A stretch of 64,000 nt of DNA from Cercozoa sp. M6MM (Eukaryota > Endomyxa: Ascetosporea): assembly GCA_040357565.1 (NCBI GenBank), contig JBDODJ010000007.1; one strand, 5' to 3'. A model generated the notes under the pieces. That model worked only from the letters and a program-made list of their open reading frames with translations. It did not search any database and was not told the origin of the DNA. How positions within the stretch are numbered: position 1 is the stretch's first letter; each line of letters begins with the position of its first letter. Shown here in pieces: positions 1 through 12,700 of the stretch. Both the position numbers and the translations under genes were made by a program.

Positions 1-1392
1 AGATATTCGGCAAGTCGCTGCAGCTCTTCGGTCACAAAGTCGCTGTCGTCACTCGACCAGTGCTTCTGTCGGAGCTGTTCGAGCACAGCAAGTGCACGCT
101 TGACATGCGCCTTGCTGCGCAAAAGAAACCAATTCAGCCTAGTCACACAGTCACTCTGTAAAGAGCGTGTACTCAGAGATGGGCACGAACGAACGCAAAG
201 CGGGAAGTGCGAACTCCACCGAATACTGCGGGAATGCAAGTCAACACAAGGACGGAGCAGCAGTGTAGCCAAGGTACCGGGTAGTCTGCGAACGCCAGTT
301 CCACACCGTCGCACAGACCTCGTTCCCAGATCGCAGTTGATGTCACCTGACAGGTACATATTCATACACAATAGGTCAACAAACATACAGATGAGAAATA
401 CTCGATCAACGCGGCCCTCACACAGTCGCGGCAGCGCGTTACACAAAGCTTCGGCGCGCGCTTCGACTTCTTCGACGTCGTCATCCTGGGCATACTGTCG
501 ACCCAGGGAGCCCACTGCCACACACGTAACAAGAACGCATGCAGAGGCAATAGTAGACCGTGCAAAGGTACCAAACACGGCAAGTATGCCCAAATCCGAC
601 GATGTCACACATTTCTCCAACGCTGTTTCAACCACCTATCGATAGGGAGGAAGTACCTACAACAGTCACAAGCATGCCTACGGGACACTAAACGTACCTG
701 ATCAGCAGCGTCACCGTGCTTGAGCCACGCGCCGCACAGTGCACTTGCCAGTGTCTTGGCCTGCAACACGACACTGTCACGTTGAACACGTTGTGTGTCA
801 AAGGACAAACCTGATCGGACGAGAGCGGCATCAGCAGCAGCTGTCGTGCCACACGGTCGAGGACTTTCGCGCCATCCACCTGCACCAGCCGGTCATGATG
901 AGGAGGTTTCTTGTGCGGGGACAGGACACGGAAAAAAGAAGTACCTGGTCCACCCGGGAGGAGGCACCGCCGTGAGCACGCGCGGCGTTGAGGTCATCTA
1001 CTACGGCGGCGTAATGCTGTGCGAGTGACTCGCCGCCCTGTGAAACGACCGTCATTCCCAGTCAACCCCACAGCAACGTAACATGGATACCTCACACTCG
1101 TCCAAATGCAGCATAGAAGAACGCGGCGATGACGCGGACGATGCGCTACCGTGTGCACACGCATGCATACACTGTCTTTGAGATACAGCAACTCTTTGTA
1201 CTGATCGCGTGAATCGCTCGAGTTCGTTGCCATCCGAAGTTCCGCCTGCACGTATTATGTGTTTGTGTCAGTACACACAACACGACACAAGCAAACCACA
1301 TGCCATCAAATACCTCACTGAAAATGCTGCTGATGCGGCCACGCAAGGCCTCTGTCGCTGTGCTGTCGCATGTCGCACCTGCTGGTGCACCA

Positions 1393-1429
<37 letters not shown>

Positions 1430-1738
1430 ACAAACACACATACACAAATACACACACACACAAACACACAGACACGCCTCCATTAGCACATGTCGTCTGT
1501 ACCAGGTTCCACCGAGGTTTCACCTCGCACCACTGCCGTGCCCAGGTGCCTACCACACAGTCAACAAGGTCCGTTGGACAGTCGTATCGCACCTAGTCGC
1601 ATAGACACACAGAAAGCTCGTACTGGAGTGGTGTGCCACCGAGGCCCATGCCGCCGGCCAGAAAGTCGAAAGCACGCTGCGCCTCCTCGACTGTGCGTGC
1701 TTGCAGTTCGTACAGTCGCGGTGACGCAAATCTCTTCT

Positions 1739-1793
<55 letters not shown>

Positions 1794-2681
1794 TACACAC
1801 GGAAATGTCAGCTATCGTTGCAGAAAACCAACCTTGCGCTGCCAGGCAAACAGCACTCTTCTTCGGTCGCAATCGAGGTCCACCTCGGCCTAGCAACCAC
1901 GAGTATTGAAAACAGTTGACATCATGCATGTGAGTACACACACCTTGGTTATCCAGGAGTATTCGACAAAGCCACGCGGAGGCTTTGATTCGTCGAAGTC
2001 CTCCTGCGGTTAAAGAAAAACACATGCTGACAACAGAAATGGAAAAAGACATGCGCGAAAGCAGAGGCACCTGCGACATGTAGTACTCGACTCGCGTCAG
2101 TCGGAACACGAACACGCGCGACGCGAACGCACCCTCGGTTTCACTGCGCGTGGATGAATAAATACAGCTATGTCGACATCTAGATCATATACATGTCAAG
2201 AAAAACTTACGTAGAGGAACGAACGAGCGCGCGGAAAAACTTGCTGTTGAAGCGCTCGAGCTTTTTGCCGAGCGTCAGCACACCGAGGATCATGCCTCCA
2301 CGCGACGTTGTGCTGTTGCAGTACACGGACATCTGTGTGCATACTAACACACACCAACAAGCAGTGCTACCTGCCTCGTCGTCGCTGCTTGTGTTGCGCA
2401 CGTCGGCGTGCCCTCTTTTCTCTCTCCTGTGTGGCCAGTCAGAACAGAGGTGAAACATCTCAGATGCAGTCAACATCCTACAAGGAAAAAATAAAGACTA
2501 CCTTGCGTCGCTTGATTCGCGCCTTTTCCGCCTGTCGTTCCGCCTTTTGTGCAGCCTGCACGTGACACAAGCATTCAAGCTCGTCTATCAATGTTCTATC
2601 ATATAAACACACAAGCAGGACACACCTTTTTCTCTTTCTTGGACATTTGAATCGGCTGTGCACGTGCGAATATCAATGTTG

Positions 2682-2714
<33 letters not shown>

Positions 2715-3220
2715 ACATCGCAATCCACCCCACACACACACACACACATGCACACATACACACCACACACGCACATACACAGACACATGCATGCAGACAC
2801 TGGGATACCTTGTTCTGATCCGGCAGAGTGTGTGCCGTGGCAGTGGCAGATGGCAGCACTGCCAGGGAGCGATGGCGCCGATGGCTCGCATCAGACACGC
2901 CTGGCCAGAGCGCCAACATCAAACTCAATCCCCACCGGCCGATACAAAAGCAAAAGAGTACCGCCAATCGCCAGGTTCAATTCGGTCGTTGTTGTTGCAG
3001 TTGCTGCGATTGTAGTTGTTGGCACTGTGTGCTGCATGTCTGGTCTCTGTTGATACCGAAAGCAATCACTTTGGAGCAACAAAACACGCTTAACGCATTG
3101 AACAGTACGAGCCAATCGAACTCGAGCAGTTCCTCGGGCAGTGGCCGTAGCTCCGGATCACGTGTGAAACACGCCAGTAGAAACTCCTCGCACGCTTCAC
3201 TGATGCCTACGTTTGATTAG

Positions 3221-3272
<52 letters not shown>

Positions 3273-4710
3273 GCTATCTGTACCATCGGGCAAAGGCGGG
3301 TACTCATCAGCGACGATCTGATATGACGCTGCCATCGGATCCAACGCAAAGTACGGAGGTGCACCTACAATATACATACAACAATACGTACACAGGTACA
3401 GTGAGACCCAGCTGTGTTGTAGAACCCGTGAGCAGCTCGAAAGCCAGGCATCCGACAGACCATATGTCACACGACTTGTCGTAGTCCTGCTCCCAGTCTA
3501 TCACCTACACAAGGATTGCGCACACGGAAATGAACACACGCACAAACACACACAAACACAGACACAGACACAGACGGCAAACAGGTACCTCAGGCGCCAT
3601 CCAGTACGGCGACCCGACGACACGCCGCGTGTAGTCACCTTCCTGTTCAAGCAACATTTATTAACAGTGTTTACGTGGTATCATGACAGGTAATACCTGC
3701 AACAGACATGCAATGCCAAAGTCGGCGATTTTGACGTTGTTGTCCGAGCTGATGAGAATGTTCTGCGCCTTGATGTCTCTGCACAGTCAAACACACACGT
3801 TGTCACGTATGCGTGCAACACGAAACCTATCCGCGTGCTACCGATGCGCAATGTTCTTGCCGTGCAGGTAGACCAAGGCTTCTGCAACTGCCCGAACATA
3901 CAGTGCCGCTATCTGCTCCACACGCACACAGATAAAGATACATATCGCACAGGGACAGAAAACACGGCAGGATACTGGCTCAGGAGTGCCGCGACTGTCG
4001 TGCAACATGGCATGCAGCGAGCCTTTGCCGCACCACTCGTACACGAGTCCAAAATGGTCACCTTCCTCGGCCACACCAAGAAGCGACACCTTCAGCACAA
4101 CGATAATGTGATCGGGGGAGCAAATCAACTCAAGCAAAGACAAAAATACGACGTTGCGGTGAGGCTTGAGTTGCGACAAGATCTGCAGTTCGTTCGCCAT
4201 GTCCCTCAGCGCCTGGGAAACAAGCTTGCCGTTGAACACACTCCAAGAAAAGCCTGGATTACCTCTTTCACGCGGTCGGCCTCCTTGGGTAGTACAGGTG
4301 ATTTGTGCACATACTTGATGGCCACCTTTCTGCCTGATCCTGTAAGAAAAAACAACAAATAAAACACGTTTAATTCAGATGCACGCACAGCACAAAATTG
4401 GTACCTTTTGGTGAGAGATCGACAGCCTCAAAAACTTGCGTGCCGGAACCACCTTGTCCCACCTTTCGAAGTATTTGACTGCAGAAACAAAAACGCGTGT
4501 GAATGAAGATACGACCTGCCAGATGCCAGAGAAAGTACTATTGCCCGATTCGTTGAACCGGTAAGTGCTCCTGCTTTGGATTCGACACATATCGATAAAA
4601 GCGACGGAATTGCCGAGAGCATGGGGTACCTGGGTGCTTTTGCGACGATCCCAGCTGTTGAATCGAGGGGCTTCAACGTTGGACTTGCGACGTGCTGGGA
4701 GCGTTGCCAT
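1..4710 (-). CDS. Protein kinase (STE, Cdc7/MAP3K-epsilon-like) with downstream PH-like domain, 3' end outside window
   Basis: Multi-exon gene read right to left from an ATG at 4710. Exons splice into a kinase domain. The glycine loop is GQGGSGTQVFEA (about 4455), followed by the lysine motif VAIKYVHKS (about 4300), EYxHRD-type loop IAHRDIKAQNIL (about 3770), ADFGIACL, GSPYWMAPE (about 3600) and DIWSVGCLAFELLTG (about 3450). The block around APPYFALDPMAASYQIV and a final LLEFDWL resemble the Cdc7/MAP3K-epsilon group of STE kinases. After the kinase come low-complexity and basic coiled-coil exons (about 2960-2400). A PH-like segment follows, spread over exons from about 2330 to 1620 and ending in ELQARTVEEAQRAFDFLAG. 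Acidic helical exons continue to position 1 without a stop, so the C-terminus is missing. At least four introns carry (CA)n on the + strand. The kinase call is firm; substrate and pathway are unknown, and a break into two genes near 2970 is possible but not needed, because frames join cleanly across introns. Confidence 0.8.
1395..1472 (-). repeat. (CA)n microsatellite, sense (TG)n, in an intron of the kinase gene
   Basis: Imperfect CA repeat with occasional CATA and CAAA units. It sits between coding exons of the minus-strand kinase gene, so the transcript carries UG repeats. Confidence 0.9.
1743..1800 (-). repeat. (CA)n microsatellite in kinase-gene intron
   Basis: Nearly perfect CA run in an intron interrupting the PH-like domain of the minus-strand gene; sense strand is (TG)n. 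Confidence 0.9.
2681..2790 (-). repeat. Compound (CA)n microsatellite in kinase-gene intron
   Basis: Two CA blocks with CACATA and CACATG variants separated by a short unique stretch; intronic, sense (TG)n. Confidence 0.85.
3220..3272 (-). repeat. (CA)n microsatellite in kinase-gene intron
   Basis: Pure CA run inside the intron that separates the PLPDGT exon from the exon coding GISEACEEFLLACF; sense (TG)n. Confidence 0.9.
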
Positions 4711-5135
4711 TTCCCGAAGTTATATATGAGACAGATCAAGGCCACAAATAATGCTTCCGCGCGGATGGCGGGCCAGGTTTGTTCAAAGAACAACCGCTTG
4801 GGCACAATAAAAAGAGTCGAGCTGATTCGACGACCAGCGAGCACGAATGGCGCTTCCAAAGACGCAAGAGCTCAGTCTAAACCCACTTGCACGCCCTGGA
4901 GGTCTCACCTGTACCTAAAACGTCTGCTGTGCACGATCGAACTCGAAAACCCGGTCGGCTCGATAGTGTCTGTTTTTGAGAACCGTACTGTACAACAATA
5001 CTGTACCTGATACAGTACAGCTTCTGCTTCTGGATCCTCTCGTTTTTCTTAAGAGTGCAGCGTAGAGGCATTGGCGTCGGCGCCGCGCAGCGTGTGGCGC
5101 ACTGGTAGCAGGCAGGGACACGTGTGTGGTTCACA
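4711..5135. promoter_or_regulatory. Divergent intergenic region between the kinase and uL16m genes
   Basis: About 425 bp separate two start codons on opposite strands, so it must hold both 5' regions. I see no TATA box, RNA gene or conserved motif I can name. Small ORFs here have no recognisable content. Confidence 0.4.
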
Positions 5136-5697
5136 ATGTTCAGCCGTGCCGCCATCCGTGTGCCGTCTGGCGTGCAGCAGCGCGGTTTCGCTACCGTTCG
5201 CAAGCGCGGCCGCGTTGGCAAGAAGGTATTCTTTTTGTTTCAACGGAATGTGTCTGCGTGAACGCACTAAATTCAACTTTGTTTTAGGCATCACCGTTCA
5301 ACAAGCACATCCACATGCGACGACGGAAACTGTTCTTCCGGCCGATTCGCAAGTGGAAGAAGACCACGAGTGGTATCTTCGACAATGGCAACTCAAGCTT
5401 TGCGTTCCGCTACGTTGGTCGTCACGCGCTTGTCGACAAGGTAGTTTCCCTTGCTATCACATCACCCGCGGGACCCTAGGTATGTCCGTGCGTGCAGTCT
5501 CGTCTCGAGTACATGCGTGTGGCCGTGCGTCACATGGTGACGGATAGACGCAACAAGCTCAACGTGCGCAGTCCGCCCGTGCAGCCGCGATACCAGAAGG
5601 CCCTCAACTCGCGTATGGGTAAGGGCCGTGGTAAGGTACCGACGCCGCTTCCTCATCCCTCTTCTGGTGTGTGTGCGTGTGTGTGTGTGCGTGTGTG

Positions 5698-5749
<52 letters not shown>

Positions 5750-6117
5750 CGTGTCTGCATAGGTCAAGACGCACCACTACCGCATCCCGTCCGGTACGCA
5801 GCTATGGTACATCAAGACGCCGACGCCAGTGTTCAAGAAAAAGCGCACGCTGTGGCCCATCATGCGGTACTGCTCTTGCTTCTTGATAAGTACACATGTG
5901 TATGTGTGTGTGTGTGTGCACTTGTGCAGTGCCTTGAGCCAGGCGACCGAGAAGGTGTTCCGCCTCGACCTGCAGAACGTCAAGCACTTCGACTCGCTCG
6001 CGCACTTCTACCGGGTACTTTACCCTCACCTCTCGTGTGTTCGTCTGCGAATATGTGTGTCCCTCCCTCCCTTCCCTGCAGGAGAAGCGCAGCTACGCCG
6101 GCGGCAACCATCGCTAG
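5136..6117 (+). CDS. MRPL16: Mitochondrial large-subunit ribosomal protein uL16m
   Basis: Six exons: 5136-5225, 5288-5440, 5498-5635, 5763-5866, 5930-6014 and 6082-6117. They total 606 nt, that is 201 residues and a TAG stop. The N-terminus (MFSRAAIRVPSGVQQRGFAT) is Arg/Ser-rich without acidic residues, as in a mitochondrial presequence. The body carries the uL16 core: an IEAARRAI-like helix (LEYMRVAVRHMVTDRR), then RMGKGRGK, equivalent to the RMGKGKG loop of bacterial L16. uL16 binds 23S-type rRNA near the central protuberance and the A-site tRNA elbow, and is a late-joining assembly protein. All introns are GT-AG; three donors are GTAC or GTAT. The third intron holds (TG)n plus (GA)n. The presequence points to mitochondria; a plastid location is less likely but not excluded. 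Confidence 0.82.
5671..5745 (+). repeat. Compound (TG)n(GA)n microsatellite in uL16m intron 3
   Basis: TG/CG-rich run followed by about 22 GA units, between the RMGKGRGK exon and the VKTHHYRIP exon. Confidence 0.9.
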
Positions 6118-6371
6118 AAACACACGCTCGCATTTCTGCACACACTATACTTAAACTCGACTAGTATGCAGTGCCTAAATACTGAGTGCAGTCGCAGTTC
6201 ATACGATAAGCTTACGTTACAGTAAATTACTGCTGGATGGCGGCTTAAAATAGATTTTACTTTTCGGCTACAATGCAGAAGGTCTGTAGTAAACTCTAGG
6301 TTAGCTTTAACGGACTTAATATTAGTTTGCAGTTATCTGCGACATGATTATACGGCAGTTCATCGCGGCTC
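6118..6371. other. Intergenic spacer downstream of uL16m
   Basis: About 250 bp between same-strand genes. It is AT-richer than the flanking exons. I recognise no RNA gene, repeat or clear poly(A) signal. Confidence 0.4.
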
Positions 6372-7791
6372 GTGCGCGATTGTTTTTTTGGTATTTGCTC
6401 AGAGCTCGTCCTCGGCGGTCGCCTGGTGGACTGGGAATATTATACTGTCTTACTGGGCAGGATATTGATGCCATTTCACGCCGTTGTGTGCTGGTTGTAC
6501 TCGATTTGCCAGCGGCATATACTTCGCGTGAAACCAACGTATCTCTACGTCCGCGCGGAAGGATCACAGCGCGTTTCTCGACTTCCTGCGTGTCCACAAG
6601 ACTCGCTGCGTCTCGTAGTTATGTCTGACACACACACACGACATACTGACATCATTGTGCCACCTTGGTACGAGTATCATATTGTTTACTCAGTGTAAAA
6701 CGTTTGCAAGTTATATCTGTTCAGCGACGTGCTCTTGCACTGCGGCGATATCTCCTTTTGTGGTAAGCGATTTGAGGAGGCGATCCTGTCAGCTTATCTG
6801 TTTGGAATACGCAGGAAGTGCACACACCAAGGCGGGCCGTCAGCGACAACTGCGACAGTTTTGTCGTTGGGTGCGACAGCAGCCTGTATCAATTTGTATC
6901 ATTGTGGCCTTTGTTTTTGTAAATCACTCGGGTTTGTGTTTGATGCGCAGTGCCAAGCAGCAGTGGCTGTGGGCGGCAACCACGACACTGTTTTTTTGGA
7001 CGACTTGTCTTTCTTACACAGTGGTATCTTTTCTTCAATGTGCTTGTAGCGGTCATGCTGGTGTGACATGCCTGTGGCGTGCAGATGTGCGCAATGTCAA
7101 AACGAGCACATTTCCGATCGAATTTGACAACGAGTCGCACGCACTGCCACTGTGCAGTGCCTTTGTGTGCCTACACAACGCATGTGCCACTGTCACAGTT
7201 CGTGGGTATCTTTGAGATCGTTTCAAAACTAAACGAAACTGAGTGGGAAGGTTTCGCTTTTTATTCTGTGCGAGTGCACAGAAAGGCTTTGAAGATCTTT
7301 GGTACTTCATCATCACGACTTAGTGCGAGTTCCAACAGCGCCTTCCAGGTAGCGCGCCTGCGTTTTGTGCAAGGTGGCTACAGTATCATGCCCTATCGGT
7401 ACTTTGCTTATGGTGCAGCTGCAAACCAAGGACGCTGAAACTATCGCGCAGCAGTGCGCCCGTGTTGCACATGTACTTTCTGACCGTATCGGCACTTCCG
7501 CAAGAGATTACGGGTGGTCTACAATTTAGCAACATGGAGCCCATGTTCTGTTGGCGCACTCGGCGTGGACTGATCTGGTCCAACACGTGCGCGGCAAAGT
7601 GCCTGTGCTGGTATGACACACACTGTTGATTTGATGCGCGTGGATTGGGTGTGCTGCAGTTGCACGGACACATCCATTCGCGATTTGGCGTGCGAGAGCA
7701 GACGCCCGAACTACTGTCTGTCAACGCTGCCACCATGAACTCCTGGTGTGTGCCGACTCACCCAGTTGTAGTGCTTGATGTCGCCATCTGA
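6372..7791 (+). CDS. Metallophosphoesterase of the MPPED (239FB) type
   Basis: Exons join into a calcineurin-like phosphoesterase with the expected metal motifs in order: LRLVVMSDTHTRH (about 6610), DVLLHCGDISFCG (about 6727), VAVGGNHDTVFLDD (about 6965), ALKIFGTSSS (about 7290) and a closing LHGHIHSRFG (about 7655). The stop is TGA at 7789. The D-x-H, GD, GNHD and GHxH residues that bind the two metal ions are all present, so it should be an active phosphodiesterase or phosphatase. The spacing and the GTS segment before the GHIH motif fit the MPPED1/MPPED2 family, for which cyclic nucleotides are the usual substrates. Introns are short, for example gtaagc...cgcag at about 6762-6812. The first exon and true start are uncertain; 6372 is the best open candidate, and an upstream intron could shift it. 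Confidence 0.72.
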
Positions 7792-7959
7792 TGAACCTTG
7801 ACTAGCAAAGTATGATACCCGACCGTTTTTTTTAAATAAATAATTCGGGGTGGACTATTTTCTTGAAGATCTTTCCAGAAAACGCGTCAGAACGGATCCG
7901 TCCGTTAAACTTGCCATTATTGTGTGTCAGCGTGTGTGTGCACTTTTTCTACACTCAGA

Positions 7960-8180
7960 ATGCCGCATGGCTATCGCAAGTCGGGCAAGACGCTCCGCCG
8001 TCATGGGCTTTGGTAGGATGAATTTTGTCTTGCTCAGGTCTGTGTGTTTAGAATGAGAATACTGTGTTACTATCTGCAGTTCGACGCTGAAGATTGCACG
8101 CGTGACAGTTCTGCCGCCTAGCTTGGAGGAAAGCCGAGACAAGCCCGAGTTCCACTTTGTAAGTATCCCTGCCTGGTTGG

Positions 8181-8228
<48 letters not shown>

Positions 8229-8238
8229 NNNNNNNNNN

Positions 8239-8289
<51 letters not shown>

Positions 8290-9223
8290 GGACAGTTACC
8301 TGACTTTTGTGTGCAGAAAGGCAGAGCGCTGCAGATTCCGGACGTTGAGTTGATTCGAGGGTACGCAAGTTTGCGTCTCTGTCTTTGTTGTGACTTGGCT
8401 ATTGCATTGCATGTGCAGAGGCGTGCAGTCCGTCCACGCTGAGCCCAAGGTAGCCGAGTGCATGTGCACGTATATGCATGTGTCATGGATGTGGAAGTAT
8501 TGTACAGGTGGCCCAGATGCTGTGCACACTGACTCAAAAACTGCGCGAGAACGACGATGTCGTCGACTACTTGAGTGATATTGTATCCTATTTATATATA
8601 TATATATATATATAATGTGAACATGCTTGTAGTATCTACTATGTTGTGCTGGGCAGTTCTACATTCGATGCGGCACGCTCTCAGCTGTACTATGTGTCTC
8701 TCGAGACCCTGTTGATTCGCGGTATTGTTTGTTTCTGTTTGTGTGCAGTACAGCCGAGACACGTGGTTCTCCGTGCAAGTGACACCCAAGCCAGACAGTG
8801 ACAACAGTGACAACAGTGACAGTGAAGACGAGGACGACGATAGGGGCCACAACACTCGTGCCTCTGTTGAGATCAGCGTGCACGCGTGCGAGCAGGTGCC
8901 CGACCTCAGTGCCAGCACCTATGTGCACGTGCTGTTTGTCGCACACAGCATCTACCGGAACTTGTCGTCGCGTGCCAATCATCGCGTGCCGGACGGCAGG
9001 CAGCTGCGCCACTGGGCACCCTCGCGACTCTACCGCTGGAGCGAGCGCACCGACCGCGACTCGCGCGTCGAACGACAGCGACTTAAGCTCTCCGTCGCCA
9101 GGGTAATTTTCGACCCTCACCCCCCGCCCTCACCCTCGCCCCACCTCACATGCCCCATTGTAGGACCCTCTGCAAGTCGACGCCGACAGCAACTACACAA
9201 GCGCCGCCTTTAAGCGCAAGTGA
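7960..9223 (+). CDS. Hypothetical protein with acidic linker, unrecognised family
   Basis: Start at 7960 (MPHGYRKSGKTLRRHG); stop TGA at 9221-9223. Exons deduced: 7960 to about 8011, about 8081-8160, about 8318-8360, about 8419-8450, about 8508-8583, about 8657-8720 and a long exon from about 8756 to 9102, then 9164-9223. The long exon encodes an acidic Asp/Ser stretch (DSDNSDNSDSEDEDDD) followed by a mixed helical region rich in Arg and His. The gene ends with NYTSAAFKRK. I do not recognise a domain. An AG acceptor-like sequence directly before the ATG suggests a spliced 5' UTR or an extra upstream exon. One intron holds a large (TG)n repeat with a 10-N gap, another a short (TA)n run. Coding status is supported by clean frame joining across seven introns. 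Confidence 0.55.
8183..8287 (+). repeat. (TG)n microsatellite containing an assembly gap
   Basis: TG run interrupted by 10 N (8229-8238) with the same repeat on both sides, so the true length is unknown. Intronic in the 7960-9223 gene; sense strand is TG. Confidence 0.95.
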
Positions 9224-9603
9224 TTCGTCACAACTCAAGCTGAGCGATCAACTTTTTTAAGGCAATTCCAACTCCCGCTGGTCTTGTCAGTTTATTCGGC
9301 AAGCGGGCAAGCTAATTTACTCGGCTCGCGAGTCGGGCAACCTGAAAGTCAATCCTGGTCAGTAGTGACACGAATTCGCGAATGAAAACGAAAACCGTTG
9401 TCTGGGCAGGCGTGCCAAAAGTTGGTCGGTTTTAGTCTGACCCTGGAAAGCTTTTCCCGAGGCCTTTGTACGTCTAAACGCGCTTAAACTGTTTTAGCAC
9501 ACGCGTGCGCACTAGTAAGCTGCGTTTACACGACTTGCCAATACGTTTTTGCTCTTCGGGTTTGTTTTGCTCTCTGGCATGGCTCTCAAACTGCTGTGCA
9601 GGG
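9224..9603. other. Intergenic spacer
   Basis: About 380 bp between two plus-strand genes of unknown function. No RNA gene, repeat or domain-bearing ORF seen. Confidence 0.4.
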
Positions 9604-12600
9604 ATGGAGTTCCCGATTTTGAAAGAAGACCCACGGTGGCACCACCTCGATGGCAGGTGCCTTTGTGATGTTCAATCCCGCTGTAGGATGAGCTGATTTT
9701 GGTATTTGTCCCCCAGGTTCAAACGCCAACGACGCAAGAGCATTGACACAAGACAGTTCGTTCGTTCCAAGAATTTAGTGTGATGCACTGCTGTGAGGAT
9801 ACAGTGTTTGTGACAGAAGCACATCGGAGCAGGTCGCAGATGCGCTGACTCAGCAGTTGTGCAGGTATATAAATCTGACGATGGGGTCTCGAAGGGATAA
9901 ATCGTGTGTTTAGTGCTTGGAGTGCCGATGAGTACCCGCGACAGTTCCTTGCGAAATGCTCCGACTGCGGTAGGTTTTGTGCCGATTGAATAGCTGCTTT
10001 GTGTACATTTAAACTGATAAATTATATATATATATATATATAATATATCATACAATATACAGATGTCTACGTGTGCCGCTCGTGCAAGAAGTGTCATGCC
10101 GACTGTCCAAACGGTACAGCAAGATTCATTACTGTAGCCACATCACTTTCTGTCTAGATGGAGGGTCTATAATATTGTGTGTCCATGTGCTGTTGTTTGA
10201 AGGGCCGCATTCGCGCGGATTCTTTGTGAAAGGAATCTTGTGCGAGTGTCGCGACTGTCCGCGTCGTGGTAGTGTTTAGACCCCCCTCCTTGCCCTCTTT
10301 ATTCCTTCATCCTTTGACTCTCTTTACCCCTCCCCCTCCCCTTTACTCCCCTGTATTTGTGTGTGTAGGCACGATTGAGGAAGACGAGGAGAGCGTGCAT
10401 AGTCGCACATCGGAGGAGGAAGTGATTGATCTGCTGCGGCACCTGATTCCGTCGAATCGATCGGTGTTGCATCCTTTTACCCCTTCTACCCCCCCCCCCC
10501 GTAGTATTCTTTTACCCCATTATCCCCTCCCCCGACAGATGATAGTGTCGACGCACCGCAATGCATTGGTGCTACCGGGATACGGAGACACTGCGGCCAC
10601 CAAGTTCGACATTGTGGATCCGTTGCAGGTGCTTGCCCTTGACCCCCCCCTTTGTTCCTTTTATCTCCCTTTACCTCCTCTACTACCTTTACCTCCTCTA
10701 CTACCTTTACCCCCTCTACTACCTTTATCACCTTTACCCCCGCGCCCCCCCCCCCCCCCCCCGATACCCCCTTTTATGTGAGACAGAAAACGACGTTGGA
10801 TTTCATGCGTGTTTTGCAAGACATCACGGCACTCGCGTTGAGGCATTGGGTATCGCCCCTTTTACTCCTTTCCTCGCCTCTTACCCTTTGTAAACTTACC
10901 CGCTTTTCACCTTCCAAATTTAGGTCTACTGGCACATTGATCTCGTGGACTATCGCGTTCGCATTGGCGGCAGTACGCTTCTGTCTGTGTGTGTCTGTGT
11001 GCGTGTGTGTATGTGTGTGTGTGTATACATATGTACATGTGTACTGTACAAATGGACATGTACAAATGGACACGTACAAATGGGCATGTACGGACAGACG
11101 GTCCGATGCTACGGGTGTCGCGGGCAGTCATGGACGCCGAGGCACGGGCTGCGCGCGATGTCGATGCCTCCATTCAGGTAGGCCTGTTGAGCCTCTTACC
11201 CCCTCCCCAAACCCTTTACCCTCGACCCCTTGTTACCCCAGGGCGACTGTATGTGCACCTTTGACTTATCACGACTGCTGCACGCACTGAGCGAGTCCAA
11301 GTATTTTACCCCCCCCCCCCCCCCACCACCACCTTGCTCCTTTATCTCGCCATCTCATTTACCCCCCCTTTATCCCCTACCTTTTCCGCCGTTTACCTTT
11401 CTCCCTCGCACAGGAAACTGCAGCCGTTGCTGCAAAACACGCGCGTTTCCGTCGGCACGCGAAACAATGTGACGCTGCAGGTCATCGTGGCGCGACTGGT
11501 ATCAAAGAAGGGGGGCTTGAGGGCATAGAGTAAGAGGGATAGGGGGTTAGAGAGGGTAAAATGCGCGGAGTCGGTAGGAACAAGGACTACGCAACGACCT
11601 GGCTCACCAGCTGCATCTCAAGTGTGTTGTTGATACCATACTATCTACTCGTAGTGTGTGTATAACGGTTATGTATAACGGTGAATCACGGTATGTGTGT
11701 GTGTGTGTGACGGTATGGACAGGTACATGTCGCAGCACCGTCGGCCGGAACGAGTGGCACGTTCCATGCGCGAGGTCGAGGCTTTGCTGCGGGTAGTTAC
11801 TTTTACCCCTTACCCCTTTCCGTTATCTCCATGTACTACGCACTACATACTGGAGCACAGGCACTGACGCAGATACTGCCGACGCCATCGCCGGTGCTGG
11901 CACGTGTGGAACCGTCGAAGGAAGCCGCTGATCGGTACTCAGGTTTGTGTATGCCTGTGTTGATACGTTTATATATGTAAGTATGGGTGTGTGTGTGTGT
12001 GTGTGTAGGTGCGTGCGACGTGCGATCTTTGGGGTGCGTTTCGGCATTAGTTGGACAGGCGGGTATCAGGACATGGGGTAAGGAGTGTATTGCCTGGGCA
12101 ACGCAGAAGGTCGACAGCGAGGGCAAGTGTTCGGAACCCTCGGAGAACGAGGACAGCGAACGAGAGGACTCGCTGGACGCTGTGATAACCTCCATCCTGG
12201 GCCAGCAACCGCCCAGCAAGGTAGGCATTGATTGTACCTTTGTTTCTTTGTATAGTTGGGTGTGCATTTAGGTCAGCATGGCGTCGAACACGCACACGGG
12301 ACATCTAGGTAAGGAGATGTTCTATGACATAGAAGAATCGCATGTGTGGGTGGGGGATTCCAGGCTCGCTGGAGCACGGGGACGAATTCGACGAGGAGGA
12401 ACTGATGCTGTCGGATTTGATCGAGCTCGAGAAGGGCGCCTCCTTCTTTGAGCGTCATCGCGAGCGCGAGCGTAGTCCTGTCCATGTGGGAACTCTTTCT
12501 CCTGTACAGTACTTTCGTGTACGAGTAGACAGTTATCTATGCTTCTATGGGGAGTGCTCTTGTGTAGTCACCCAAGGCGTCGCCGCCGCACACGCCGTCC

Positions 12601-12668
12601 GAGGTGCTGGAGGAGGCGCCGGAACTAGAGTTCCTGCCTGGTATGTCTAGATCTATATATCTGTATAC

Positions 12669-12700
<32 letters not shown>

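Noticed and set aside
1268..3470. Long ORFs coding Cys-Val or Thr-His repeats
   Set aside because: They are translations of TG/CA microsatellites; the real coding frames flank them as spliced exons.
8183..8287. CRISPR-like or satellite array
   Set aside because: A simple dinucleotide repeat with an N gap; no spacers, and the genome is eukaryotic.
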